NCBI GenBank assembly: GCA_017394765.1
Contig: JAFPXF010000081.1
Coordinates: 1 to 53,207, forward strand
Direction of reading: 5' to 3'
Length of the DNA: 53,207 bases
Origin: Bacteroidales bacterium
GTDB taxonomy: Bacteria > Bacteroidota > Bacteroidia > Bacteroidales > WCHB1-69
Positions 1 through 8,046 of the stretch are shown here, piece after piece; within the stretch, counting starts at the first letter, position 1, and each line of letters opens with the position of its first letter. The notes beneath the pieces were generated by a model. The model saw nothing but the letters and a program-made list of their open reading frames with translations. It searched no databases and was not told the origin of the DNA. Position numbers and translations under genes: made by a program.

Positions 1-19
1 GGGAACTCCAATAGACTCG

Positions 20-27
20 CAAAGATA
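20..27 (-). promoter_or_regulatory. Promoter -7 box reading out of the window
   Basis: Reverse complement reads TATCTTTG, an exact match to the Bacteroidota -7 element TAnnTTTG. It points left, so it should drive a gene beyond the window edge. Nothing else is recognised between positions 28 and 110. Confidence 0.5.
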
Positions 28-110
28 CAACTTTTTCACCCCCTCCGTGTCCACTTTTTTGAGAGCAACAATCTCAACAAACATTTTGTCCCGTTTCTGT
101 CCCGATTACG

Positions 111-149
111 AAAAAAGCAGCGACTTTACGTCTGTAAATCGCTGCTTTT
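111..149 (-). terminator. Rho-independent terminator after tRNA-Gly
   Basis: On the minus strand a long hairpin (AAAAGCAGCGA arm, with a short AGAC loop region) is followed by TTTTTT. It lies 11 bases downstream of the tRNA-Gly 3' end and should end that transcript. Confidence 0.8.
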
Positions 150-160
150 CAGTGTTTTGA

Positions 161-232
161 GCGGTAGACGGGGTTCGAACCCGCGACCTGCGGCTTGGGA
201 AGCCGCCGCTCTGCCAACTGAGCTACTACCGC
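161..232 (-). tRNA. tRNA-Gly (anticodon CCC)
   Basis: The reverse complement folds as a 72-nt cloverleaf. The acceptor arms are GCGGTAG/CTACCGC, the T arm contains GGTTCGAACCC, and the anticodon loop TTCCCAA sits between GCGGC and GCCGC, giving anticodon CCC (codon GGG). The 3' CCA is not encoded. No TAnnTTTG box lies just upstream, so it may be transcribed by read-through from ychF and ends at the terminator at 111-149. Confidence 0.97.
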
Positions 233-307
233 TTGTTCATTATTAAGATATGAAAAATATGAAATTATAAAACTATAATATCAATTGCAAGTCGTTGTTT
301 TTCAGAT

Positions 308-347
308 TTTTAATAGTTTAATATCTTAATAATTCAATAGTTCATTA
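308..347. repeat. Degenerate octamer tract after ychF
   Basis: Read on the minus strand, the 40 bases directly after the ychF stop codon form five consecutive octamers: TAATGAAC, TATTGAAT, TATTAAGA, TATTAAAC, TATTAAAA. The period is exactly 8. The remaining gap to tRNA-Gly (233-307) is AT-rich with no other recognisable element. Confidence 0.7.
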
Positions 348-1445
348 TTATACATTGAACCGAATGTGCAGGATGTCGCCGTCTTGCACTTCATAGTTCT
401 TGCCTTCGACCGCCAACTTGCCGGCCTCTTTGCATTTCAGTTCCGACCCGTATTTCACCAGGTCGTCGTATTTGATGACCTCCGCACGGATGAAGCCGCG
501 CTCCAGGTCGCTGTGGATGACGCCCGCCGCCTGCGGCGCCAACATGCCCCGCGTGATCGTCCAGGCTCTATTCTCCTTGCCACCGACGGTGAAGAAGGAG
601 ATGAGATCCAGCATCTTGTAGGCTGCACGGATCATCTTGTTGACGCCCGGCTCGGTCAAGCCCACGTCGGCCAAGAAGGCCTTGCGGTCCTCTTCGCTCT
701 CCAACTCGGCGATTTCGGATTCAATCTTGGCCGCGATGACCAACATCTCTCCGCCGTGCTCTTCCACATATTTCTTCACAGCCTCGGAATAGGCGTTCCC
801 GGTGGCCGCGTCGTCGTCATTCACATTGCATACGAACATCACGGGCTTCTCGGTGAGCAGCATCATGTCGGCCACCACCGCCTTCTCGTCGGGCGTGACC
901 TCCAGGGTGCGCACATTCTGGAAACCCTCCAGATGTTCCTTGTATTTCAACAGAACGGCAAGGTCGTGCTTGGCGGTCTTCTCGCCGACTTTCGCGGCTT
1001 TCTCCACCTTGGTGATCTTGCGTTCAATCTGTTCCAAATCCTTGCATTGCAGCTCGAAATCGACAATCTCGATGTCTCTCACCGGATCCACAGAACCTTC
1101 CTCGTGAGGCAGGGCAGGGTTGTCGAAGCAGCGCAGCACGTGGATGAGCGCGTCGCAGAGACGCACATCCGCCAAGAAGCTGTTGCCGATGCCGGCGCCG
1201 GTACTCGCACCCTTCGCCAATCCGGGGATATCGACGATGTCCAGGTTGGCATAGACCAACTTGTCGGCATGGATGAACGTGTCGATGTGGGTCAATCGCT
1301 CGTCGGGCACCGCACACACGCCGATGTTCGACTTGTTGGTGCTGTACGCGAAGTCCGTCACCTCCGCCTTGGTGTTGGAGATGCAGTTGAACATCGTGGT
1401 CTTACCCGAGTTCGTCAGTCCTACTATGCCGCATTTCAAGCCCAT
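348..1445 (-). CDS. ychF: Redox-regulated ribosome-binding ATPase YchF (OBG/Ola1 family)
   Basis: This is a cytoplasmic P-loop NTPase of the TRAFAC Obg group. The family prefers ATP over GTP and associates with ribosomes. The 365-residue product opens with MGLKCGIVGL and carries a P-loop GLTNSGKTT near residue 9. It has a G3-type DIPGLAKGAS where most relatives read DIAGLVKGAS, and VCNVND at the degenerate G4 site, which explains relaxed nucleotide specificity in the family. The C-terminal ~85 residues form the TGS domain. An in-frame start exists 24 codons upstream, but the chosen ATG gives the usual family length (about 363 in E. coli). It lies downstream of the nfu-like gene on the same strand, and the 147-bp gap holds structured repeats. 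Confidence 0.95.
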   Translation of the reverse strand: MGLKCGIVGLTNSGKTTMFNCISNTKAEVTDFAYSTNKSNIGVCAVPDERLTHIDTFIHADKLVYANLDIVDIPGLAKGASTGAGIGNSFLADVRLCDALIHVLRCFDNPALPHEEGSVDPVRDIEIVDFELQCKDLEQIERKITKVEKAAKVGEKTAKHDLAVLLKYKEHLEGFQNVRTLEVTPDEKAVVADMMLLTEKPVMFVCNVNDDDAATGNAYSEAVKKYVEEHGGEMLVIAAKIESEIAELESEEDRKAFLADVGLTEPGVNKMIRAAYKMLDLISFFTVGGKENRAWTITRGMLAPQAAGVIHSDLERGFIRAEVIKYDDLVKYGSELKCKEAGKLAVEGKNYEVQDGDILHIRFNV

Positions 1446-1479
1446 ATTTCGTTTATTTGTTTCTCTTTCGTTTATGTTT

Positions 1480-1542
1480 CCCCACACTGCGCTTCGCTTG
1501 TATGGGGTTATTTGCACTTCGTGCGTTTTGCCTCTCCGAGGC
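1480..1542. repeat. Cluster of small GC-rich hairpins upstream of ychF
   Basis: The gap between nfu and ychF contains three nested or adjacent inverted repeats. GCG-CTT-CGC sits inside an outer CCCCA/TGGGG pair, GCAC-TTC-GTGC follows, and then GCCTC-TCC-GAGGC. They lie in what would be the 5' leader or intercistronic part of the ychF message. The function is unknown. Confidence 0.5.
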
Positions 1543-1561
1543 TGCTTAAGGAATGTTTTTT

Positions 1562-1588
1562 GTAGAGACGCAATGATTGCGTCTCTAC
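1562..1588. repeat. 27-nt palindromic intergenic element
   Basis: A 13-bp perfect inverted repeat (GTAGAGACGCAAT and its complement) flanks a single G, four bases from the nfu stop codon. T-runs are on the wrong side for a terminator in either direction, so it looks like a REP-type dispersed palindrome. A half-site GTAGAGACGC recurs at 45403-45412. Confidence 0.75.
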
Positions 1589-1592
1589 GGGA

Positions 1593-1841
1593 TTAGAATC
1601 CGAGCACCACATCCTCCACGTGGTCAATTTCGGGGAGGTAGTGTTTGATAGTCTGTTCAACACCGTTCTTGAGGGTCATTTTTGCATGCGGACAGGAGCC
1701 GCAGGCGCCCTGTAACTTCACCTCCACCACATTGTCGGAGCGGAGTTGTATGAACTCGATGTCGCCACCATCCTGCTGCAAATAGGGGCGAATCTGGTCG
1801 ATAATCGAGATAACTTTCTGTTCTAACGTGACATGGTCCAT
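1593..1841 (-). CDS. NifU C-terminal-like (Nfu) iron-sulfur cluster protein
   Basis: An 82-residue protein corresponding to the stand-alone Nfu domain, which binds a [4Fe-4S] cluster at a dimer interface and hands it to apo-targets. The diagnostic CxxC motif is present as GACGSCPHA in the middle of the protein, preceded by the conserved QQDGGDIEF segment. There is no N-terminal IscU-like or A-type domain. A TACTTTTG promoter box lies 28 bases upstream. It diverges from the FecCD permease gene and is followed by ychF on the same strand. Confidence 0.92.
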   Translation of the reverse strand: MDHVTLEQKVISIIDQIRPYLQQDGGDIEFIQLRSDNVVEVKLQGACGSCPHAKMTLKNGVEQTIKHYLPEIDHVEDVVLGF

Positions 1842-1868
1842 AGGGGGCGGTTTTTAGTTGAACGGCGG

Positions 1869-1876
1869 CAAAAGTA
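1869..1876 (-). promoter_or_regulatory. Promoter -7 box for nfu
   Basis: TACTTTTG on the minus strand matches TAnnTTTG, 28 bases before the nfu start. It forms a divergent pair with the box at 1924-1931. Confidence 0.65.
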
Positions 1877-1923
1877 CAAAATTTTCTTCACACTCCTATT
1901 ATCGCATTTTCGTTTTTTTTGTG

Positions 1924-1931
1924 TATGTTTG
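1924..1931 (+). promoter_or_regulatory. Promoter -7 box for FecCD permease/uvrC
   Basis: TATGTTTG matches TAnnTTTG 53 bases before the permease start. No cobalamin riboswitch is recognisable in the short leader. Confidence 0.6.
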
Positions 1932-1984
1932 CCGTCTGAAAACTCTTTGTCGGACACCAATCCGCCACAACGGATCAAGAAAAG

Positions 1985-2995
1985 ATGAAACGCAACTTCC
2001 ACATCATATTGCCAATCCTGTTAGCCCTATTGCTGATAGCGGTGGCCACCGGTGCCATCTTCATCGGGGCCATCAGGATTCCGGCCAACCTGGTATGGGG
2101 CAGCATCCTTCACCGCTTCTTCCATGTGTCGGGCGGCATTGTCGTGCCGGCCTACTACGACATGGCCATCTGGCAGCTGCGCTTGCCCCGTATCGTGATG
2201 AGCCTGTTGGCGGGTGCCTCCTTGGCGATTTGCGGTTGTGTGTTCCAGAGCCTCTTCCGGAACCCCGTGTGCGACCCTTACATCCTTGGCATCTCATCGG
2301 GCGCCTCCTTAGGCGCAGCCGTCGCCATCATCATTGGCTGGGACGCCTATGTGTTCGGCATCACCCTGCCAGCCTTGGCCACAGCCATCCTGACGCTGCT
2401 GCTCATCCTGGGCATCGCACGCCTGCGGGGACGGCACAACACCCAGACGCTGCTCCTCACCGGTATCGCCCTCAACTTCTTCATCTCCGCCGTCATCACC
2501 TTGCTGATGGTGCTCAACCAAAAAGAGATGCAACAGATCTTCTTCTGGACCATGGGCAGCGTGGCCGCCATTTCATGGCAGGAGATCGCCTGCCTGCTTC
2601 CCGTGATGGTTGTCGTGCTCGTCATATTATACAGACATGCCAAGGACCTCAACATTCTGCAGTTCGGCACGGAGACGGCACGGAGTCTCGGTGTGGACGC
2701 ACGGAGTGTCACCTACGTCACGCTCATCGCCTCCTCCGTGCTCATCGGGGTGGTGGTCTCCTTCTGTGGCGTCATCGGCTTCATCGGACTCATCGTGCCC
2801 CACATCGCCCGTCTCATATTCGGCAGCGACAACCGTCGTCTCTTCACCTACTCGCTCTTCTTCGGAGCCTTTTTCCTGCTTATCGCAGACACGCTGGCGC
2901 GCACTTTGGCCGCACCTTCCGAACTGCCCGTGGGCAGCATCACCGCCTTGGCCGGTGCTCCCTATTTCATCTTCCTCCTGCTTCGCAAACACTAA
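1985..2995 (+). CDS. FecCD/BtuC-type ABC transporter permease
   Basis: A 336-residue polytopic inner-membrane protein of the FecCD family, which forms the translocation channel for ferric siderophores, haem or cobalamin. Repeated hydrophobic segments run through the whole protein, starting with an N-terminal helix. Family-typical stretches include LRLPRIVMSLLAGASLAICG, FRNPVCDPYILGISSGAS and VVSFCGVIGFIGLIVPHIAR. The substrate cannot be told from sequence. The gene's TAA shares its last A with the uvrC ATG (TAATG), so the two are translationally coupled. Neither ATPase nor binding protein is adjacent. A matching FepC/BtuD-like ATPase gene lies at 37339-38109. Confidence 0.9.
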   Translation: MKRNFHIILPILLALLLIAVATGAIFIGAIRIPANLVWGSILHRFFHVSGGIVVPAYYDMAIWQLRLPRIVMSLLAGASLAICGCVFQSLFRNPVCDPYILGISSGASLGAAVAIIIGWDAYVFGITLPALATAILTLLLILGIARLRGRHNTQTLLLTGIALNFFISAVITLLMVLNQKEMQQIFFWTMGSVAAISWQEIACLLPVMVVVLVILYRHAKDLNILQFGTETARSLGVDARSVTYVTLIASSVLIGVVVSFCGVIGFIGLIVPHIARLIFGSDNRRLFTYSLFFGAFFLLIADTLARTLAAPSELPVGSITALAGAPYFIFLLLRKH

Positions 2996-4776
2996 TGAAA
3001 TCCACACCCGACAACATACAGCTTATCCTGCGTTCCCTGCCCGAAAAGCCCGGTGTCTATCGCTTCTTCGATGCCGAGGGCACCATCATATACGTGGGCA
3101 AGGCCAAGCGCCTAAAACGCCGCGTCTCCTCCTATTTCAACAAGGAACACGACTCGCCCAAAGTGCGCATGCTCGTCACCAAGATCCGCGACATCCAGAC
3201 CACCGTGGTGGACAACGAGTGGGAAGCCCTGCTGCTTGAAAACAGCATGATCAAGCAATTCAAGCCGCGCTACAACATCATGCTCAAGGACGACAAGTCA
3301 TACCCCTGGATTGCCGTCACCAAAGAGGAGTTCCCGCGCATCTTCCCCACACGCCACCCTGACCCGGACAAGATGCACCTTTTCGGCCCCTACTCTTCGG
3401 TCAAACAAATGAACATCCTGCTGGACACCATCAACGACATGTTCCCCTTGCGCACATGCCGTCGGCTGGTGCGCAACGAGCGTCCCTGCATGCAATATCA
3501 GCTCAAAAAGTGCGCCGCACCCTGCTGCGGTCTCATCACCGCCGAGCAATATCAGGAAAATATCCGCAAGATTCTCGACATCATCAAGGGCAATCGCAAG
3601 GAGGTCATCCAGCAGCTCAAGGAGGACATGATGCAACACGCCGAAAAATGGGAGTTCGAGAAAGCCGCTGCCATCAAGAAGCAGATCGGGATTTTGAGCG
3701 AATACGTTGCCAAATCGGTGGTGGTCAGCCCCACGCTCACCCGACTGGATGTGTTCGGCATGGAAGAGGATGAAGAGTGTGCGTATGTCAGTTTCCTGCG
3801 GGTGGTGGACGGCGCCATCGTGCAGGCATACACACTGGAAATCGACAACAAATTAGACAGCAGCAGCGAGGAACTGCTCTGGAGCGGCATCCTGGAGATG
3901 CAGGAGCGTCTCGGCGGGCTCTCCCCCACCCTGCTGGTGCCGACGGAGCTTACCATTGCACCCGCCAGCATGGAGATCGTGGTGCCACAGCGCGGCGAGA
4001 AGCGCAAGCTTTTGGACTTGGCCGAGCGCAACGCCCACTTCTATATGTTAGAGAAGAAAAAAAGGCAGGACCTCGTCAACCCCGAGCGGCGCAGCCAGAG
4101 GGTGCTGATGGCCCTGCAGCAGGCCCTCGGCATGAAGACCCTGCCGCGCCACATCGAGTGCTTCGACAACTCCAACACACAGGGCGAGGATCCCGTGGCC
4201 GCCATGATATGCTTCATCGACGGCAAGCCCGCCAAAAAAGAGTACCGCCACTACAACATCAAAACCGTGGTCGGGGCCGACGATTTCGCCTCCATGGAGG
4301 AGGTCATCTACCGCCGCTACCACCGCCTCATCGAGGAGGAAAAGCCTTTGCCCGACCTGGTGGTCATCGACGGCGGCAAGGGCCAGCTCAACGCCGCCTA
4401 CCGCTCCATACAGGCCCTTCACATCGAGGACAAGCTGATGGTGGTGGGCATCGCCAAACGGTTGGAGGACATCTACAAGGTGGGCGACGAGTACCCCGTC
4501 TATATCGACAAAAAATCGGAAGCTCAGAAATTGCTGCAACAAGTTCGCGATGAAGTACACCATTTCGGCATCACCCATCATCGCAACCGCCGCTCCAAGA
4601 CGAGCATCGCCTCTGTGTTGGACAACGCGCCCGGCATCGGCCCCGTGCTCAAGCAGAAGCTGCTCGCCCATTTCAAGTCGGTGAAGCGCATCCGTGAAGC
4701 CACGGAGTCCCAATTAGCCGAAATTGTCGGACCCAAAAAAGCCGCTGATCTGCACGCCTATTTGAAGACGGATTAG
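2995..4776 (+). CDS. uvrC: Excinuclease ABC subunit C
   Basis: UvrC makes both incisions around bulky DNA lesions in nucleotide excision repair, together with UvrA and UvrB. The 593-residue product shows, in order, the GIY-YIG nuclease domain (GVYRF at ~20, IIYVGKA at ~31, WEALLLEN at ~80), a UVR domain for UvrB contact (~200-232, WEFEKAAAIKKQI), the RNase H-like 5' nuclease domain (CFDNSNTQGEDPVAAM and LVVIDGGKGQLNAA) and C-terminal helix-hairpin-helix motifs (NAPGIGPVLKQKLL). The open frame continues upstream through the permease gene in another frame, but homology begins at MKSTPDNIQ, whose ATG overlaps the permease stop by one base. Confidence 0.96.
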   Translation: MKSTPDNIQLILRSLPEKPGVYRFFDAEGTIIYVGKAKRLKRRVSSYFNKEHDSPKVRMLVTKIRDIQTTVVDNEWEALLLENSMIKQFKPRYNIMLKDDKSYPWIAVTKEEFPRIFPTRHPDPDKMHLFGPYSSVKQMNILLDTINDMFPLRTCRRLVRNERPCMQYQLKKCAAPCCGLITAEQYQENIRKILDIIKGNRKEVIQQLKEDMMQHAEKWEFEKAAAIKKQIGILSEYVAKSVVVSPTLTRLDVFGMEEDEECAYVSFLRVVDGAIVQAYTLEIDNKLDSSSEELLWSGILEMQERLGGLSPTLLVPTELTIAPASMEIVVPQRGEKRKLLDLAERNAHFYMLEKKKRQDLVNPERRSQRVLMALQQALGMKTLPRHIECFDNSNTQGEDPVAAMICFIDGKPAKKEYRHYNIKTVVGADDFASMEEVIYRRYHRLIEEEKPLPDLVVIDGGKGQLNAAYRSIQALHIEDKLMVVGIAKRLEDIYKVGDEYPVYIDKKSEAQKLLQQVRDEVHHFGITHHRNRRSKTSIASVLDNAPGIGPVLKQKLLAHFKSVKRIREATESQLAEIVGPKKAADLHAYLKTD

Positions 4777-4866
4777 GATGCATCACGCATCAATTCCAGA
4801 ATCAAAGGAATGACAGAACAACCGCACGCCCTTTCCGACTTCTTCATGCCAAAAACATCCCAAACA

Positions 4867-4895
4867 AAAGCGGGGCGCAGATTGCGCCCCGCTTT
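4867..4895. terminator. Bidirectional terminator between uvrC and the OmpA-like gene
   Basis: A perfect 12-bp stem AAAGCGGGGCGC / GCGCCCCGCTTT has a 5-nt loop. The T-rich tail is best on the minus strand (GCTTTTGTTTG). It sits between convergent genes. Confidence 0.85.
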
Positions 4896-4917
4896 GTGTG
4901 TGCAAACCCTGCAACCA

Positions 4918-6000
4918 CTATCTCACCATGAGATTATGGATAACGATGCGTCTGTCCTTGGCAGCTTGCAGACCATAGACGGTCACGCGGTGTGCTTGGG
5001 AGGGTTCTGAGTGATTAACCTCGCCATTGGGGTTCTTATAGATTGTAAGGCCTTCCTTCTCGCCCGTGATGTAGGGAGCGAGCTTGCCGCCGTTGGCTTG
5101 CTTCATATAGTTGAGCACGCTTTCGATACGACGGGAGGAGAGGTGCATGTTGTAGTCGTTGTTGCTCAGAGGGCTGGCGAAACCGCTGATGGTGAAGGTG
5201 ACATCGCTGCCACTTTCAAGCAGGTCAACAATGGTGTTGGTCAGCTTCTGAAGGCGGTCGTAACCCGTGGCGATGGAGTCGTTGAAGAAAGTTCTGACCT
5301 CATTCTCGGCCTGGGACTTGGCGTTGCCAGAAAGTCCGTTGCCAGCTTCGGTGACATAGGTGTTCATCTTCGTCATGTAGGTGTCATAGAGGCCCTTGTA
5401 CTCCGTGCTGGTGAAATCGTTCTTCGTTCTGGGATCCGGACGGTCGTTCTCGAAATAGAGGGTGATCGGTCCGATGTTGCGAACAATCTCTTTTTGCTGG
5501 GCGAGTTTTTCCTTGGCCTCTTCCTCTTCCATAGAGAACTTGATGGGGATTTGCATGATCATATCCTGTGCCGTACAGCTTTGGGTTGCCGGGCACATTT
5601 TGGGGAAAGATCTGACCACACGGAGGGCCTCTTCGTCCATCTCCTTATAGCCAGAGCTGGTGACCAGTTCAATATCCGTGAGGGTGCTGTCGGCCAAAAC
5701 CTTGGCTTGGACCACGGCGGTACCCTCTGCGCGCTGGCTTTTCAGGTTGACCGGATACACTTTGGTCTTGTTGATGTAACGACACATTGCTCTGTTGCCG
5801 CCCTTGAAATGAGGCAGGCTGAGAGCGGCTGTCGGCGTTTCGTGCTGACCAATAGCCACGGCGATGCCTTTTCTGCAAGAACCCTTGCCCTTGCCGCCAT
5901 AGAGCATAACGTCATTGTTACACTGTGCATAAATCGTTGATACTGCGCCAGATAAGGCAAGCACCAAGACTAAGACGATAAAATTGTACACTCTTTTCAT
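4918..6000 (-). CDS. Periplasmic protein with TonB C-terminal and OmpA-like domains
   Basis: A 360-residue protein with a signal peptide (cleavage near VSTIYAQC). Residues ~80-155 resemble a TonB C-terminal domain: EGTAVVQAKVLADSTLTDIE followed by MDEEALRVVRSFP, the region that in TonB contacts the box of outer-membrane receptors. Residues ~165-360 match the OmpA-like C-terminal part of certain Bacteroidota envelope proteins: ITLYFENDRPDPRTKNDF, then ISGFASPLSNNDYNMHLSSRR. OmpA-like domains bind peptidoglycan. There is no N-terminal transmembrane anchor of TonB type, so it is unlikely to transduce energy from ExbBD. It is a single gene with its own TATATTTG promoter and a shared downstream terminator. 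The role is inferred to be envelope tethering. Confidence 0.75.
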   Translation of the reverse strand: MKRVYNFIVLVLVLALSGAVSTIYAQCNNDVMLYGGKGKGSCRKGIAVAIGQHETPTAALSLPHFKGGNRAMCRYINKTKVYPVNLKSQRAEGTAVVQAKVLADSTLTDIELVTSSGYKEMDEEALRVVRSFPKMCPATQSCTAQDMIMQIPIKFSMEEEEAKEKLAQQKEIVRNIGPITLYFENDRPDPRTKNDFTSTEYKGLYDTYMTKMNTYVTEAGNGLSGNAKSQAENEVRTFFNDSIATGYDRLQKLTNTIVDLLESGSDVTFTISGFASPLSNNDYNMHLSSRRIESVLNYMKQANGGKLAPYITGEKEGLTIYKNPNGEVNHSEPSQAHRVTVYGLQAAKDRRIVIHNLMVR

Positions 6001-6031
6001 ATATTACTAATTTTAATTTTTTTCGAGGCTG

Positions 6032-6039
6032 CAAATATA
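6032..6039 (-). promoter_or_regulatory. Promoter -7 box for the TonB-C/OmpA-like gene
   Basis: TATATTTG on the minus strand, 32 bases before the start codon, in an AT-rich leader. Confidence 0.65.
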
Positions 6040-6137
6040 CATTTTTTTTTAATTACTGCACTTTCCCCAAAAAATACAATATTTTTTGTGAAAAGGTTAT
6101 ACGCACGACTTCAGAAAAAGTGACAAAACACAGGATG

Positions 6138-7703
6138 TTATTGTTGGATAATATCTGGAGACAACGGATAAGCGAGTTTTGAAATCATGTTCGTTCTTTT
6201 CCCCGAACGGTACATGATGAAGCCATCGTTTTCAATAAACAGCGGCATGATCATATAGGAGTTCATAGTCTTGTACTCCATCAACAGTTCGGGTGCGGAC
6301 ACCTCTTGGCGACTGTTGACAGTGCAGTGGGCGGCGCATGCCTCGTCATAGTCGAGTCCTGATCCAAAAACCCTTCCCATCACAAGAAGGTTCTTGTCAG
6401 GTTCCCCTTTGAAATTTGCGATGTTCACGGGGAAAATCAGATGGATAACATCATGATCCATCAAAGCATAATAGGAAAAGATGCTCTCACGCATTCCCGT
6501 AGGGGATTTGGACTGTCCAACGACGCTTTGGTTTTTGGTTATGGTTTTGAAACCGTTGATTTCGCCTTTCATGTCGGCGAAGTGTAGTAGAATCGGGCCT
6601 CCGATGGTGTAGTATGCTATATCGGACCAGTGTGCCTGCATATCCCCTAACAAAACGATATTTCCATCAGAAAATTCTTGAAAATCGATTGGATAAACGT
6701 GAAATTCCTCGGCCATTTGGCCGGTTTTGGAATGCTTGTAATCGAAGTAGGTGTTGGGAAAATCCTGCCGACTGAAGCTGATGTCGTTGAAGTCGGCAAC
6801 GGAGGTGGTGGCAAAAAAGCAACCTGTCTCTTGGCCTTTTGGTTTCGTGGCGTAGTAGCCGCCCAACACCAGCTTCCCGTTGCGTGTATGCAGCAACTTT
6901 CCCCCGGTCACATGCCCGAAATCCACTTCCTCCTCAACGGAATTCTGCACTCCGTATTCGCCACACTGGTACAGGTGTAGCGTCTCATTCTCATAGATGT
7001 CCCCATTTTTCTCCTCTTTCTTGTTGTATGACAGTAGGGCTGTGTATAAATTGGCTTCATCATCAACCACAAAGTCTATCAGTTGCAAATCAGCGCCCTC
7101 GAAATCAATGTCGAGAGTGAGATCGTTGTTCATCCCATTCTCGTCAAAGGAGACCATATATACTTTTTGCAAGTTTGATGTTTTGAACTGCATTTGGAAA
7201 ATTGCCAAGCCTGCTTTTCGTTTGTCAGGCGAGACAGCGCTAACGACACGGAAATCCAGCTGCTCGTTTTTGGGTATCGACCATACAGTTTTTGGTGCCC
7301 ACACATACTTTTGAGCGTCTTTGGGGATGATGTTCAAACAGATTTCGAAGGTGGTCTTGGTGTCGTTTCTATATATGGCAACAAGGTTTTGGTCATCTTC
7401 ATAGCAGGTGACAAACCAATATAAAGGATGATTTGCAAATATTTCACGGGATTGTCCTCCGTTTTTCGGCAAAACGATGAAGCCTTTGTCAATCAACCCG
7501 TACCAACCGGGTTGGGCAAACCAGACGAAGTAATTGTCGTCGTTTTCAGTCTGGAAACAGGGATCCCCTCCATACTTCCGCGGCAGAAAGTCAGTCATAG
7601 TACCCTGGGCCCAAACAGTGGACAATGGTATCAGCATAATGACAGCAATAATAAAAAACTTCAAATTCATTTTTTTATCCATAACTCCGTAAATTAATTT
7701 CAT
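6138..7703 (-). CDS. Secreted protein of unknown function, possible beta-propeller
   Basis: A 521-residue exported protein. The signal peptide spans the first ~33 residues if translation starts at the first ATG. Internal ATGs at 7682 and 7670 give more usual signal peptides (MNLKFFIIAVIMLIPLSTVW). No catalytic motif is recognised and no T9SS sorting domain is seen at the C terminus. The protein consists of alternating short strands with recurring YFVWF, VLGGYY and IVLLGDM type segments, as in propeller-like repeats. It is similar in length and style to the product of 40272-41798, and the two may be distant paralogues. A promoter box lies more than 200 bases upstream, leaving an unusually long leader. 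Confidence 0.7.
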   Translation of the reverse strand: MKLIYGVMDKKMNLKFFIIAVIMLIPLSTVWAQGTMTDFLPRKYGGDPCFQTENDDNYFVWFAQPGWYGLIDKGFIVLPKNGGQSREIFANHPLYWFVTCYEDDQNLVAIYRNDTKTTFEICLNIIPKDAQKYVWAPKTVWSIPKNEQLDFRVVSAVSPDKRKAGLAIFQMQFKTSNLQKVYMVSFDENGMNNDLTLDIDFEGADLQLIDFVVDDEANLYTALLSYNKKEEKNGDIYENETLHLYQCGEYGVQNSVEEEVDFGHVTGGKLLHTRNGKLVLGGYYATKPKGQETGCFFATTSVADFNDISFSRQDFPNTYFDYKHSKTGQMAEEFHVYPIDFQEFSDGNIVLLGDMQAHWSDIAYYTIGGPILLHFADMKGEINGFKTITKNQSVVGQSKSPTGMRESIFSYYALMDHDVIHLIFPVNIANFKGEPDKNLLVMGRVFGSGLDYDEACAAHCTVNSRQEVSAPELLMEYKTMNSYMIMPLFIENDGFIMYRSGKRTNMISKLAYPLSPDIIQQ

Positions 7704-7921
7704 TTTTACTTATTGATGAACATACAATCCATTATTAACAAGCATCTTATGAAATGCTGATACCCCGTATCTCGGCAAACTGGGTGACTGGGATGTAATC
7801 CATACTATCGGCAGGATTTTAATGAAAAACGTGGCATTCCAGATTCCATATCCTTGGCGTGTTGGTTCGCCATTACCCTCATTATTAATTCTTTACTGAC
7901 CATCAGCTATAAATTTTGCTG
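7704..7921 (-). other. Long leader upstream of the secreted protein gene
   Basis: About 210 bases separate the TATCTTTG box at 7922-7929 from the first ATG of the secreted protein. The leader holds a 32-codon open frame starting MVSKELIMRVM that I do not recognise, and no clear riboswitch. The remainder of the gap (7930-8046) is AT-rich with nothing recognisable. Confidence 0.4.
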
Positions 7922-7929
7922 CAAAGATA
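7922..7929 (-). promoter_or_regulatory. Promoter -7 box, distant from its gene
   Basis: TATCTTTG on the minus strand, 219 bases before the first ATG of the gene ending at 6138. Confidence 0.55.
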
Positions 7930-8046
7930 TAAAATATTTCTGTTTGAAACGATGATATTTTTTTAATATTTCTGATACGAATGGGGATAATAATTTTTTG
8001 CTGATATCGGCAAATCTGTCATGTTTAGTTTTTGCGACTAAAATAG

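Noticed and set aside
366..1565. A 399-codon open frame on the plus strand opposite ychF
   Set aside because: It is the antisense shadow of a strongly conserved gene. Its translation is His/Val/Leu/Asp-rich without any recognisable domain.
1562..1588. Palindrome considered as a rho-independent terminator for nfu
   Set aside because: On the minus strand the hairpin is followed by A residues. The T-run is on the opposite side, upstream in plus-strand reading.
1858..4776. A single 972-codon frame spanning the permease and uvrC region
   Set aside because: Only the part from 2995 is coding (UvrC). The first 379 codons are an out-of-frame reading of the FecCD permease gene.
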